Source: Diplonema papillatum
Taxonomy: Eukaryota > Euglenozoa > Diplonemea > Diplonemida > Diplonemidae
Direction of reading: 5' to 3'
Length of the DNA stretch: 64,000 bases
Assembly (NCBI GenBank): GCA_030068145.1
Contig: JAPJBO010001105.1
Location: 1-64,000, forward strand
Part shown: positions 29,601-45,300 of the stretch, piece after piece
How the letters are laid out: every line of letters begins with the position of its first letter
Numbering within the stretch: the first letter of the stretch is position 1
Notes under the pieces: generated by a model
What the model saw: the letters and a program-made list of their open reading frames with translations, nothing else
Told to the model about the DNA's origin: nothing
Databases searched by the model: none
Made by a program: the position numbers and the translations under genes

Positions 29601-32600
29601 GCGGTGAGTCACACGACCCGAGCCAAAAAGCCAGACGAGGAGGACGGGAAGCACTACCACTTCGTTTCCGTCGAGGAGTTCCGGCGGAAGCACATCAACG
29701 GCGAGTTCTTGGAGTTCGCGCGGGTGGGCAACCACTTCTACGGCATCACGAAGGAGGAGTTCAAGCGGCTGCTCTCGCACCACAAGAAGGTGGTCATCAA
29801 AGTGAACGTGAGCGGGGCGCGGTATATCCAGTCCGTCCGGATAGGAGCCCGGTTCGTTCTGCTAACCGGGAACGTCCCGTCGGAGGCTGAGTTGAGGCAT
29901 CGGTGGGAGTCGGCAGGCGCGATCACCGACAAGGAAATGGAGAGGAAGAAAACAGCCCTGCAAAACGACCTTCGGGACCTGCCGGAGGTACCGTTTTACT
30001 TCAACTTGGTGCTCGATATCAACGACGAAAAGACGTGCTACGCACAGCTCCGGAGCTTCATCCTCTCCGGGCACAAGGAAGAGATCCTCGCGCAGATCCC
30101 CGGCCGCTTGGCGCCGCCGGAGGAGGCGGACCAGATCCTGTTCCAGCGCGGCGGGCTGCTGAAGAAGGCGGCCATGAAGTCCGACCACTTCCCCTCCGGC
30201 AAGGTCCGGTGGGGCCTCGACGGCGACATCCCGGGGGCCCCGAACTTCCGCTGCGTGACGGAGGGCCCGGACCCGTTCGACCTCGGCCGCGGGCACGCTT
30301 TTTACGGCGTCGCGCAGCCGACCGTCGACGGCTTCCGGCAGATCTTCATGCGGGCGCTGCGCGGGCTGCCGCCGAAGACGAAGATCCTGGTGGTCAACCT
30401 CCGCGAGGAGATGGTCATGTACGTCAACGAGCGGCCTTTCTGCCTCAAGAACCTCGAGGACCTCTACCACAACATGTCCGATGAGTACATAGACGGCCAA
30501 GAGCTCGACAAGAGGGAGAAGAACCTGCGGCTGCAGATCCTCGCGGAGGCCAAAAAAAACGGGGATTCGTTCCTGGTGCACGACGAGGAGTACCGGGCCG
30601 GCGGCCTCGCGGAGTTCGGCGAGATCTACTCGTACTGGGAGTCGGTCCAGGCGCCGTCGAGCGTCCTGACGGTGTCGATGGTGCTCGAGTCGCTGAAGAA
30701 CGAGGAGTTCAACCTGCAGTACCTGCGGCTGCCCATCACGGACGAGCACCCGCCGACAACGGAGGACCTCGACACGCTCACCGACGTGCTGTGGAAGCTC
30801 CACAGGGAGTCGCCGAAGTCCCCTATTATCTTCAACTGCCAGCTGGGCAGGGGCCGGACGACCACTGCGACCCTGCTATCCCTCTTGTTTTTGTTCCCGT
30901 CGAGTTCCGACGGGGGGGAAGTGCACGCTTCGTCGAACGACGGCCGCGACATCCACGAGCTGGACGACGAAGAGGAAGAGTACGAGGCCAGCGAGAAAAC
31001 GAACGATCTCCTCGCGCCCATCGACTCCTTCGGGGGTGACCCGCCGTTGTCGGAGGCTGAGTTAGGGATGCAGCCGCCGCCCGACGACAAAGCGTTCGCG
31101 GGGGCGCTGTACCCGCACCGCGGCCTGCCGCACCCCACGCTCACCGCGCAAACCCTGCCGTCCCTCATCTACCAGAAGCAGTCTACCCCAGACGACCATC
31201 CGCTCCCCCCCCCGCCGAAGCCGCACACGTCCCCCAACAACGCGCCGCGGCCCCTGTCCTCCGCCGGGTCGAGGCCCACGAGCAGCCCCCGCCCCATCAT
31301 CAGGCCGCCTGATATCTGCGATCAAAGCTCGGCGGTCGGCAGCTTCACGCTCAACCACAGGCACCCACGGTCCCCGCCTATGGGGCCGTCGCCGCACAAC
31401 CTCTCTCCCCCCGTCTTCGGCGACGGCGTCAACAACCTGCGGAACCTGCGGGAGGAAGAGCGCTGGCAGTGCGTCCGGCTGCTGTTCTCCGACTACAACG
31501 TGCCCCGGTGGCTCCAGATCCACTTCCGGAAGATCATCAACGTCACGTCCCACGTGCAGAACTTGAGAACGTGCGTGTCGGACGCGATCGCGAAGTGCGA
31601 AACGGAGGACAACCCGCACCGAAAGCGCAAGGCGTGGCACAAGTTCAAGAACTACCTCAAACGGTACTACTACCTGGCCATGGCTGTCACCTACTTTCAA
31701 ACGTCGTCCGTCGGTGAGTACGCGTCGTGGCGCCGGATTGTGGAGCAGGCCCCGGCGCCGGAGGCGAAGATCCTCCCGGCCGCCTCGCAGGAAGAGTCGT
31801 CGGAGATGGTCTCTCCGAAGATCTGCGACGGGACCCTGTACACGCCGCAGACCCTGCAACTCCGCCAGAACCCCTCCGAAGCGACGCCGGACCCGCCGCC
31901 GCAGCCCCGCCCGGGCTTCGGCGGCAACGGCAACGCGCACGGGCCCAGCCACGACCGCGACGACGCGAACGACAGCTTCCTCGCGTCGCCGGCGAACCCC
32001 GACGAAGCCGGCGCGTCGGCGCAGAAGCTGCGGACGCCGTTCCAGAGCGGCAGCCCGCTCGTGCACACCCAAAGCAACATGGGCGGGAAGGAGGCGCCGC
32101 TCGAGTGCACCTTCGCGTTCTGGGTGTACACGAACCGGCTGTGGTCGTACTTGAACGACGAGATCCAGGAGATGCACCGGCGGATAAAACCCCCGGAGCC
32201 GTACACCCCCATCCAGGACGACGACTCCGGCTTCGAGCAGCACGGCAAGCTCACCGTGACTACCCGGTACGTCGTCGAGAGCGAGAAAGACCGCAAGCGG
32301 TACAACATCCCGAAGCACCTCCTGTTGAAGACGCTGCCCGACGCCGCGTCCGGCAGCCGGATCGCGTTTTGGGCCCACCGGCGGGAGGACCACGTCCAGC
32401 AAATCACGATGCTCTCCCCCGAAGCGACGCCGAAGACGCCGTACGCGCGCGAGGTGCCCGCGCACGCCGCCGACATGTTCCCGCTGTGCCTCGACGCGGT
32501 GCCATCGAAGCAGGGCGGGCTCCTGCCGCGCTTCACGCCGTTTTACGACCCGGCGACGCCGAAGCCCGCGTCCAACAGCGGCAGCCTCAACGCCAACCCC

Positions 32601-33248
32601 GACCCTTCCCTCAGCACCAGCTCCCCTGGGAACACCCTCGCCCACCTGAACATCGGGCTCGTCTTGTACAAAACGAATGAGTGGGCGCCCCTGTGCGCGG
32701 CGTACCTGCTCTTCAAGCACATCCCGTCCGCTTTTTACAAGGCGGTGCACTCCTCCGAGAACCTGTCCCCCGACGATCTGCAGTGCAAATCGGCCCTGGG
32801 CGACAACAAAAAAGCGATCGTGCTGCTCGACAACGAGCGCGACGTCGACTACCGGCGTCTGGTCGCACTTGGGGACCGGCTGATCGTCATCGTCAACCCG
32901 CGCGGACCCTCCGACACGCTGGTCGAAGAGTGCCACCGGTACCTCGAAGCCGAGTCCGGGCGCACCATCGACCTGCCGCCGAAGGCGGTCATCCTGTGCA
33001 AGGCGTTCGGCGCCGTCGGATGCGAGCCGGACCCGGCGGCCGAGGAATGGGTCGCCAACGTCGAGGGGGCCTCGTTCACGGAGCACCTGCGGTACCTCCC
33101 CGGGCAGACCCCGACGACGTTCGCTGAGCTGAGCCGGTTGCTGAGCGTATGCTTTCAAAAATCCACACTGTCAACCGCCACTATCAATCAAATAATGACA
33201 AGCGCTTTGTTTCCAGAAAGAAACGAGGAGGAATCAGAGAGCGCTTGA
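26683..33248 (+). CDS. Double guanylate-kinase-like / paladin phosphatase fusion
   Basis: Exons 26683-26946, 27482-27865, 29009-29194 (start uncertain) and 29499-33248, all joined in phase 0, give about 1,527 residues. Guanylate-kinase-like domain 1 (exons 1-3) has an intact P-loop GPMGVGKT and SVTTR but lacks the usual GMP-site block. Domain 2 (about 29517-30090) has SHTTR, GKHYHFV, GEFLEFA and YGIT, but its P-loop reads EPSGMGGSK without the lysine. Next comes a paladin-type domain: PNFR, FYGVAQPTVDG, VVNLREEMVMYVNERPF and the CX5R loop FNCQLGRGRTTT (Cys codon 30837-30839). A Pro/Ser-rich linker leads to YLKRYYYLAMAVTYF, a paladin-like helix. The C-terminal 350 residues are not recognised. 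Paladins are atypical dual-specificity phosphatases; catalytic activity is likely but unproven. A poly(A) signal AATAAA lies at 33356-33361. Confidence 0.85.
27866..29008 (+). other. Long intron of the fusion gene
   Basis: Assigned as an intron between domain-1 exons 2 and 3. A short protein-like frame near 28430-28545 (ELQRWYDEFVVESEIS) has an acceptor-like tttttgtgtcag, but its reading phase does not fit the phase-0 joins. It may be an extra exon that is missing from the model. Confidence 0.4.
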
Positions 33249-33399
33249 CTACCATGCAGATGCGGTGCTCTCTTCGGGGATGACAGCGGGTGTTGATACT
33301 CATCGAGTTAAGTATGATGCGTGATTAGGGTTTGTCTCTCATCTTATACGACGAAAATAAAAGCCGGTCGCAATTTTCTTCGCCTACGGGCGCACGGTG

Positions 33400-36195
<2,796 letters not shown>

Positions 36196-36198
36196 TCA

Positions 36199-39010
36199 CA
36201 CCCGTTTTTTTAGCTGCAAACAGCTTCTGAGGCCCGACTCCACCGTGGGGATCGGGGGTTGTTATCGTGCTCGTGCTTTTTACTGCAGCTTTGGCCATTT
36301 TTCGCTTCTCTCGAGGTTATGTTCAAATTCAGCCCGCTGTTCTGGAAACAAGGGCCCTATCCAGCACATTTCTCATACCGAACGCCGTTTAACGGGTAGG
36401 TTGAAAAAAGGTTGTGTGATCAAAGTGTATCGCAAATAGAGGACCTGGGTATGGACACCACCACAAGGAAGGAAATTGACTCGCCGCAGACCCTTGGCAC
36501 CAGTAGCACCTGTAAACCCGGATAAAGCTGCGAAAGGTGAAATAATTTCGTAGTAGATCTCGAAAGCGGCGAACAGATGCATTACGGGGGGGGGAACAGT
36601 GGCACCTGGCTCGTTCAACGTTCAACAAAGATTTTATTTTATCACAGGATAAGTTCTCGCTCGACTGACGATCGATCCTCTACGGCCCGCAGCCTTCTGG
36701 CTCTGCACCACGCAGCTGACGCGTGCGCCGACAGCATGCACGAGTACGAGTTAATTCTTTCTGAGAAAGTATGCTAATACTGCGGGGAATAGTTGACTAG
36801 ACCTCTTGAGTTGGTTCTGCTCACTACAGCGGGAGCCCGAAACCCTAACGTAACCGAAAGCAGCAACGACCACCCCGAGCCTGCAAAATGGCTGGGGCGG
36901 CATGATGGGAGTGACTCAAATATGAGATCATTTGCACATAAAACAACCTATGCACAGTATATTGGCCCATTATCTACTGTGTATGAATAGCTGTTCTTTT
37001 CTATCTGTCAAGAACCGACTCAACTGTTCTTGCGGTCGCTGGCTGTAGGACAGCGAACACGTGTCTCTCTTCCCATTTATTCTGTTCTTGTAGCACTATG
37101 CGGTAGTCCCAGGCTGTATCGAGATGCCACCTGGTAATGACAGACCCACATCGCTGTCCAGTATATCTGGTGCAGGCCCCAGGTTCACCGCTGATGAACG
37201 TGGGCTGACGAGCACGTGGATCGACCACGGTAGCACAACGAGACAAACCCGCCCCATCGCGCTGAGTCGAACACCCCCCCTTACCTTCTGTGCAATTCTT
37301 TTTATTTTTCAAACGCATGTTTTCAAATGTTTAGTTTTACTTAGTACCAGTACTCAGGGGAGCATGTCCGGAACAACGGTTGCACATAGAAATGGTCAAG
37401 CAAAGCAGACGGAAAAAGTGCTGCTGTCCCGGTCACTGGTCAGTTGATGCTGTTCGCCCGTTGCTTCGTTTGTCAGTGCAAACCCCAACTCCGAAAATGT
37501 TCTATCCGTGTGGCTTTATTTGCACGTGTGATAGTCTCGTCAGTGGCAACGGGCATTGTGTACAAGCTGTCTCGCCAGCGTTGTTCACAAACCCAGTAGC
37601 ACACGCCAGGTACCATCTTCTCAGATGGAAGGTACGACTAAGGAAAAACACACTTCCACTCACTCACTCACACAAACTTACTCACTCACACACATGTGTC
37701 ATAGTTGCGCAGTCGTCAGGTGTCACGCCTGCGACTCTGGTCAGTACATGCGGAGACCCTTTTTTCGTTTTCATTTTTTGCTTCTCTTTTCGCTGCAACA
37801 GCAACAAAAAGATGCCCATTTTCACAAGGATTCGCAAGGTCTGCAGCAGGCTCAGAATGCAAGAAAGAAGAAGAAAAACGAAATCTGAAATAAACAAGAA
37901 GCAGTCGAGAAAAAACAATAGCAAGCAAAACAACAGAAACAGGGAGGCGCCTCCTGCACGAAGCGCAGAAATGTCAACCGTTTACCGAAGGTCTCATTTT
38001 CCTGCTATGAAACATTGCGAGGTCGACCGTCATAGCTGAGCCGATTCACCCCCCTGAGCTCGATTACGCGGCGATTACGCCAGAGGTGGTCACGAAAGTG
38101 AGCAGATGCAGAATATCGCCACAGATTCTTTGCACTTTAACCCAGACGATTACGCTCTACTAAACTCGATTCGTTCTACAAGGCTCGGCAACATTCGATC
38201 GGGCAGGGGGTGAATTGGCTCACAGCTCACAAAGACCGAAGGTCGGTCGTCAAAGCAACAAACTGCTCTCGGAGTCATGGTTTTCAGTCACGGTCGATCT
38301 CGGGTTATGAACGATTCCATTGGTTGTCGACGGCCGTCCTTCAGTCATTGATAGTTGACATTGCGTCGTTGACGATCATGTCATTCAGTGTTGGTCATGT
38401 CGGTGATGCAGGCAAGAGGAGGGACTCAGTTGCCCACATCGGCCGAAGCAGTCTCAAAATCTGGGATACCTTTTGAATATTAAAGTCGATCATCGCATTT
38501 AGTCCACGGATCGAGCAAACGGGAAGGGGGGAATAGCGAATAGTTGTACGTATTCACGTGGATTCCAATAGAAGAAAAAGCGCCCGACAACCCCTCCCAC
38601 CCCCCCTTCGATGATTCGCCGACCAAGTCTGGCCAGACCTAGCAACTTATATTGCCAGGTACATGATGCGCCCCTGCCAGGCGCGGTGCTGGTGCACCGC
38701 GTGTCCTGGCAGCAACAGATAACTTCGTAGTTTCTGTTGAAACAGAGAAGTGCCAGCGCTAAGCTCGCGGCTTCTTGTGCATTCACTTGGTTTCCCCTCT
38801 TCTCAGGGAGCTGTATAGGCAGTTTCTCTCAAACGCTGGCTCTGTTTTGTTCTGTCGAACTCTCTCACCTCATAAAAGGAAGCCTGTGACTCCTGGCTTT
38901 CTTTTTTCTTCCAGTTTTTCGGATTTCTGGTTCCGCCTTTGTAGTATCACATGCACTCTATTGGAAGACCCTCTTCTCTCCGCGCAAATGGGAAATACAA
39001 AAGGCATCAA
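36199..39010. other. No gene supported
   Basis: A short frame at about 36577-36767 ends in a donor-like gagaaagtatgc, and its peptide (LLALHHAADACADSMHEYEL) is mildly protein-like, but no phase-compatible acceptor was found. At 37640-37695 there are cactcactcaca repeats. The Lys/Arg-rich frames near 37780-38030 are low complexity. Confidence 0.4.
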
Positions 39011-40698
39011 GGGAACGTGTCAGTTAGACTTTGGCGACAAACATGTCCGGCATGGGGAGGGGGGGGTCTCTGGCCTTATTTTTTATGGCTTGCCGTGCCG
39101 CCATATGTCCGCCACCGGGTTAAAAAGGGGGGGGGGGGGGCAGGGCTGATACTAAGCCTGAGACCCAAAACGAAGTTGCTAACCCTGGGTGGGGGGGGTA
39201 CCCCCCCCCCCCCCCCCCCCTCAGTGGTGCAAGCACCACGCGCTCTTCAAACCCAAGAAACATTTTCCCCCCCTCCTGGTGCAACCCACTGTGGACCTAC
39301 TGTGGGACCCACCTTAGCTAAATTCTCCAAGGTGAAATAGTGGAAAAAGTGGGTCAAAATCTTTTTTTTTTTCGAGTGCTTTTTGGGAGGATTTGGGCCA
39401 AAAAAAAATTTTTTTTTCTTGGTCGCTGCTGAGGAAACCAGGCTGGGTGGTCAAATTCTCTAAGGTGAAATGGTCAAAATTCCCTGCCAAAAGTGGGCCC
39501 ACAAAAATTTTCCAAAGTGTGGTATTTGGGGTATTTGGGGCAAAAAAAAATTTTTTTTTCTGACCGCCCATCGTGGTGACCGCCTTAGAGTGTGACAGGT
39601 AGCGTCTCCCCCTCCACAGTGAAAATAGCCTGAGGGGGGGGAGGGGGTCAGCCGGCTGATGGATGGATGGATGGTTCTTAACAAGATGCCTGGGGGGGGG
39701 CGAGGGGCGTCGGCCACAGTAGCCTACAGGGCTAAGCCGTGGTTTGCTTTGTAGGCTTCACTCGCCTTGTCACTCGCCCTTCACTCGCCCTCAGTACCAT
39801 ACAGGGTCAATTTTTTGTGCCTTCTCCGACCCGCTCAGGTGCGGGATTTAACCACAAAAATCTCGGCGAATACCCCGTCGCCAAAAACCCCGATTATGGT
39901 GGAGAAACACGTGTTGGGGGGAACGGCAGCAGAGAAGTTTCCCGCGCTGCCGACCCACGGCGGTGCTGGTCGCACAGCTAAGCGTGACGCGGGTCGACAG
40001 CGTCTTCTCGGTGACGAACGCCATGGAGAAGATACGCTGCCACCATGGATCCGCGGACATTCGTCAACCGACTGTTTCTGCGGATGCATGGTGATGACGC
40101 ATTTGTCGCTGACGACGAAGACAACGACGCCGACGTGACGACCTGGAAACTCCCGACATGTGCATTGTGTGGGGGCAGACCTTCAGCACACTAGGCAGTA
40201 TTCTGCCAAAACATCAAGATTTTCTTACCCCTACCCCTGTCCTGCACTTGTGTTCATGCGCCGTAACAGGATCGGCAGCCCCTCGGGCTCATGAGCACGG
40301 TGGCAGCGGCAAAACAGGTCGGAATCGAGGCGGAGTGCGCTCTTCGACGTGTGTCACCATGGTTCACAGAGGGCGAGTTGGGCGAGTCTGGGGCGAGTGG
40401 GCGAGTCAAAAGGCGAGTCTGGGGCGAGTGGGCGAGTCAAAAGGCGAGTTTGGGGGCCCCAGGGCGAGTCTGGGGAGTCAAAAGGCGAGTCTGGGGCGAG
40501 TGGGCGAGTCAAAAGGCGAGTCTGGGGCGAGTGGGCGAGTCAAAAGGCGAGTCTGGGGCGAGTGGGCGAGTCAAAAGGCGAGTTTGGGGGCCCCAGGGCG
40601 AGTCTGGGGCGAGTCGCGACTCGCCCGCCACCTATGCCTAGAGGGGGGTTCTCCGCTATGCCAGCAAGTGTCCGCCAAAGTCTATCTGACACGTTCCC
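39011..40698. mobile_element. Non-autonomous element with terminal inverted repeats
   Basis: The left end reads GGGAACGTGTCAG then TTAGACTTTGGCG. The right end, read inward on the other strand, is GGGAACGTGTCAG then ATAGACTTTGGCG, so 25 of 26 bases match, followed by a looser block around GGCAT. A third copy of this end is at 10450-10499. The 1.69-kb interior holds G-runs, C-runs, A/T-runs and a 31-bp minisatellite, with no transposase-like frame. Flanks resemble a short caa duplication, but no clear target duplication is visible. Confidence 0.65.
40372..40620 (+). repeat. 31-bp minisatellite
   Basis: Units of gcgagtctggggcgagtggg followed by cgagtcaaaag, with two copies of a variant piece gtttgggggccccagggcga (about 40448 and 40583), which shows a higher-order duplication. 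It is open in frame (Gly/Glu/Ser/Arg repeats), but that is expected for the composition. Confidence 0.9.
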
Positions 40699-42295
40699 CA
40701 AATAAGAAAGGTCTTGAGGGAACCCTGTTCTCCCGTGCACGCATATCCGCGTATCCCGCAATCCACGAACAAGCCTCCCCGCGATTTGCTTTTGCGCACG
40801 AACGTAAACTTACGAAAACAAGTACGGAAGCAAGTGCATGGCGTATTGTCTGGTACCGAGTTATTTTGCAGGAGGAGGATCCGGAAAGGTTATCATTGTT
40901 GGGCATTCAAACCTGTTTCATCATCCGTTGACGATGAGGTGATACCCCAAGTGCTTTGGAGACCCTGCGGGAGAGTCTCCCCCTTCTCCGGCGTTAGTTG
41001 ACTTGTGGCACTTCGCTTGCGAGGCTCTTGGGCTCATGTGTTGTTGTGGATTAAACAGAAGACAGAGGTACAGCCTTCTGGAACCACAAAATTAGGTATC
41101 CGTTTTCACGAAGCAATGGGCGTTGGACAGACTTGATAGGAAAGTTGCTTCCCTCACAGGCTCCGGATTCTGGATAACTGTGTTTTCGCTCGGCATACAA
41201 GCCGACGTGTCTTCGGAAGGTTCTTGAAACGACGTCCGTGGAGAAGCCACCGACGTTCGTTCTACTGCAAACTCGAGAGTGCACGCAAGAGCATCAACAG
41301 GTTCTTGTTCGTTTTACGCGTCCCGATTCTATTGCGCGTCTTGCGGCCGTGATGTCCTATTATTAAACAACTTATTCCGCATTCCGCAAACAAGCCCCCA
41401 TTCTTACGCGCGCAAGAAAAAAACGACCCCCCCCCGTCAGGTGCGCAGGGGGGGGCTATCGACGTTTCCCTTTCGCTTGCTGTTCTTTGTTCTCCGTTTC
41501 TTGGCTTCTGGTTCTTCTTCCTCTTTTTCCCTTCCCGGGCTTCCGGAACAGCTTCACCCCATCCCCCGCAACCCCGGTATACCACCTAACTCGTCTGCTC
41601 ACCTTGCAAACACACTGCTGCCACTCGTCGCCAGCGAATGCACGATTCAAGGTACGACACGCCTCCGCAGACTTCTTCTCGCTCGCATTCACCTCATTCT
41701 ACGCAAGTGTCTTGACACGCTCCAGTAAAAAAAGCAGAAAAGGTTTGTACATCGTCCGACCGTAAGACAATACTATACGGACCAGCAACACGACGAAATG
41801 AGCAGTGGCGAAGTGACGCATGTAAGTTAGGCCACCTATTCGTCTAGCGCTGGGCGTTCGGCGAAAGGAAAGCAGGCTGCATCGCGTAGGCGGTCCAGAA
41901 AACCCCAGGATGTCTTTGCGCAAGGTCGTGTAATCTTTCCCGGAACTCTCACGTGCGCCACGTACAGAGAAAAGTAACTCGGACACTGTCAGAGAATAAG
42001 AGCTCACCGCGATAATATGCCGGGTAAGTGTTGAGTTAGAGAGAGAGAGAGGTCCTGTACCATAGTAGTCATTAGTCGGTGAATATTAGTCTTCTACGGC
42101 TGTCTAAAACGACCAAGAAGAACTCGGTGTCGGTCGCAAGGAGAACTGGGAACCTGACATGACTGCACCATACATACGAAACAAGAGCGCGCTCAAATTA
42201 GTCGATTAGTCGGCAACAGGCAACAACAGGCGACACACACGCACGTGCACCGCTACTACCAATCTTCGATACAATTAAGGAGTCCTTGCTAACGA
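40699..42295. other. No gene supported
   Basis: A possible tiny first exon at 41797-41820 (ATG, eight codons, then gtaagt) stands alone. A (GA)n stretch lies near 42035. Nothing else is recognised. Confidence 0.4.
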
Positions 42296-42340
42296 TGGTC
42301 ACCCGGAGACTTTAAAACCGCGAACAGCCAGTCTAAAAAG
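42296..42340 (+). repeat. Dispersed 50-bp motif upstream of the ATAD5-like gene
   Basis: Reads gtcacccggagactttaaaa then ccgcgaacagccagtctaaaa. The left half is identical to the copy at 15976. It ends about 50 bp before the ATG at 42391. Confidence 0.65.
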
Positions 42341-42390
42341 GCCGCCAAAAGGTTGCGGGCGGGGCGCGGGGGCGGCGGGCGGTTGCGACG

Positions 42391-45300
42391 ATGCCGCGGA
42401 AGCGAGGTCCTTCGCGCGACGCGAAGAAGAACGACTTGCGGGGCACCCTCGCCGAGATGATGTTCGGCAAGAAGCGGTCTCGCGACGATGACCAGCCCGA
42501 GTCCGACGGCGAGCGGAGCCCCCCGAAGCGCCCGGCCCCGAAGGCCTCGACCCCGGCGCACCAGCGGGAGAAGAGACCCGCAAGCAGCGCCACCGCCAGC
42601 AGCAGCAGGGGCTGCTCCCGCGAGGCACCAGTAGACGTCCACCAGCAGGCCGAGAAGGCCGACGACGCCCGGGCCTCCGGGGAAAGTGCACACCCCGCCG
42701 CCAAAGTTCCCCGCAAGCCGACGGCTTCCAACGGGAGCGCGAAGGCGGCGGGGGACCCCCCGGTTGCCGGAGGCGCAGCGGCAGCGCTGCCCGGCAGGCC
42801 AGCCCGGGCGCGGAAAAAGGCGGCGGCGCCCCCCGACGCCGCGCCGGCAGACCCGCCCCCTGCTGCGGCTGCCGCCGCCCCCGCTCGCGGCCGGCATAAA
42901 GCGGGCGACTCCGACGGAAACCCTACAGCCGCCGCCACCAGCAGCAGCAGCAGCGGCGGCGGCGGAGGTGCTGAAGCTTCGATGCTATCGTCTCCTCGGC
43001 CGTCCTCTTCCAAGCGCACGGCCCCCACCGCTACTACGGCGGCGCAGGCGCACGCGGCGGGCGTGGCAGCCCTGTTCGCCGGCGCGATGGGCGGCGCATC
43101 GTCGCCCGCGCACAGTCCGGCGCCCGCCGGCAAGCCGGTGGCGCCGATCTTCCTGCTGGGCGGGGCCGCGGCTCCTGCGCGCAAGGGTTCCTCCGCTGCC
43201 AGGAAGGCGGGCGGCAAAGGCGCCGGTCTGAATCCTTCGCGGAATCAGGCTCTAGTTGTCGAAGTGGCCGGTGAGGACGATGACGTATGCCCTTGTTGAT
43301 GGATTGATTGATCTTGTTCACGCAGCGGTTTTTGTTTCGGGAAGTGTTTCGCGTTGGTAACAAAACCACAGAAGCCTGCGTATTGACAGGCTACTGCGAT
43401 TTGTCGCGGAGGTGTTTCACGTTGACGACAGACCCGCAGAAGCCTGAAGCCAGCGAATACGTAAGAGGGCGGAGTACGGAGGTTCTCTGATGGGCTGTTG
43501 AGTGTTGGGAAGTGATTCGCGCACTCTAACGGGCAGCTGGAAACTCCTCCTCTGGCAAACTTACATTATTGCAAGCTTCTGCTATTCGTCGGTGAAACGC
43601 CTCCCATCACTCCACGATCAACCGGAGTTATTTGGTACGGCTCCTCTTGTTAGCTCACGTGGTAAGTGTGTGGTCCTTGTTAAGATGGATTGTGCCCTGG
43701 CGCTCTCTCTCCCTTAACGTTGCCGCCCGAGGGAACCGGCTGTGAGCCGAAACTCGACGCCGGTCTCTCCGGATTGCACCAGGAGAGAACTTCGCGGCGG
43801 ATCACAAAGCACCCGCCCTGCACGAGACACGCGCCCAAGACCCGTGCATGGCTACCGTAGCACCCTCCATGTTTGCACCTTCCGGATGCTACGGTCGGGA
43901 AGGGGCTTCAATGTAGTTGGGAAAAACACGTTCCCCTTCCCCGCGTTCTGCGTGTGGGGTTGCCACCGGGCAACTGCCGCAGCAGCCGCAGATACGTCCT
44001 TCGCCCTTGGCTCACTTTCGGGAGGTGTCGCTCCTCACCTACCAGTGTGTTCCTGGTTGTTGCCCGGTGGTAAGTGTGCTCCATGCCACCTGGGTGTCTT
44101 CGGAGAGAGTATTTACGAGACGATTTCACGTCCGGGTGGTCTGCCTTTTAGGAAAAGCATACGAAGGCCAGACTCAGATATCCGGATCAAGCTGCGAGCT
44201 ACGCCGAACGATAAAACAACACCCTGCAGGTTGTCGAGGTTCCACTGAACAATACGTCTCGCGGCTTAGAGTTGTCCGCAGGTGCTGTTCCAGTACGACA
44301 CGGCATTGAGGTATCCTGTTGTTTTCTTTTGCGACACCCGATGTCTGAAAAACTGTCTGCCTCCCTGGAGTATTCGTTACAGCTGAAAAGAACTATGGCA
44401 GCGGTTTAACCAGAACACATGGAGGCGGCTAAATTGCACAAACAAAACATCACCACCAAGTCAAGTGACTGTCACCCGGCCTGAAAACTGAGCGTGTTGC
44501 ACACACCTGCGAGAGGAATGCGCACCGCAACACGCGAACACAGGTCACGCAGGAAAACTGCAGTTCAATGTTCCGGAAGGACTACAAGCAGCTCCGTCGC
44601 TCGCGGCTCGAGCAGCTGGCGACGCCCGATCCCCGAGCAGAAGAAGACGGCATCGCTTGGGAAGACCCCCGCCACTCTGCTGCCGCGCACGCCGACTTCG
44701 TCGAACCCGCCGGCGCCACCGCCTCCGACTTCGCGGCGCTGCGCCTGGCGTACTCCAGCGTCTCCTCCCTCGCCTCCCGCCACCCGCCCAAGGCAAACGA
44801 CGCCAAGCAGCCCGCGCTTCCGCTCGTCCCGAAACAGCCGCCGACCCCGTCGGACCGCATGCTGCTGCCCACGTCGTGCGTTAGCGCCGGCGACGTGCTG
44901 AGCGTCCCGCTGTTCCCTTCCTCCCCTCCCCTCACCGCGGCCGCCGGTCCAGGCCATCCCGGTCTGGGCGCCGCCAGACCCCTCAAAGCGAAGGCCGGGG
45001 CCCAGAAGTGCGAGGCCTTCGCGTCGCCCGTGCTCATGCTGCCCGACAGCCTCTCCCTGCACCCGGCCGCGGTGCCCCTCGCCCAGTCCGCCTGCGTGCT
45101 GGTCCCCAGCGAGGTCCACGACCCCGACGACTCGAGCGACAACGACGACGGCTGCACGCTGCCCCTGAGATTCTCCGCCCGGTTCTCGACGCAGAAGCAG
45201 CAGCACGACACCGCCACGCCGCCGTCGACGCCGGTTGCTGCGGCGCCGGCAGCCGCTGCCGGCCGGCAGCGCTCCTCCGCCGGCTCCGCGCAGCCCGCGC

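Noticed and set aside
30626..33158. Long minus-strand frames antisense to the phosphatase exon
   Set aside because: They are shadows of the GC-rich coding strand: Arg/Val-rich and without family motifs.
36768..36780. Donor-like gagaaagtatgc after a short frame
   Set aside because: No acceptor in a compatible phase was found, so an exon could not be supported.
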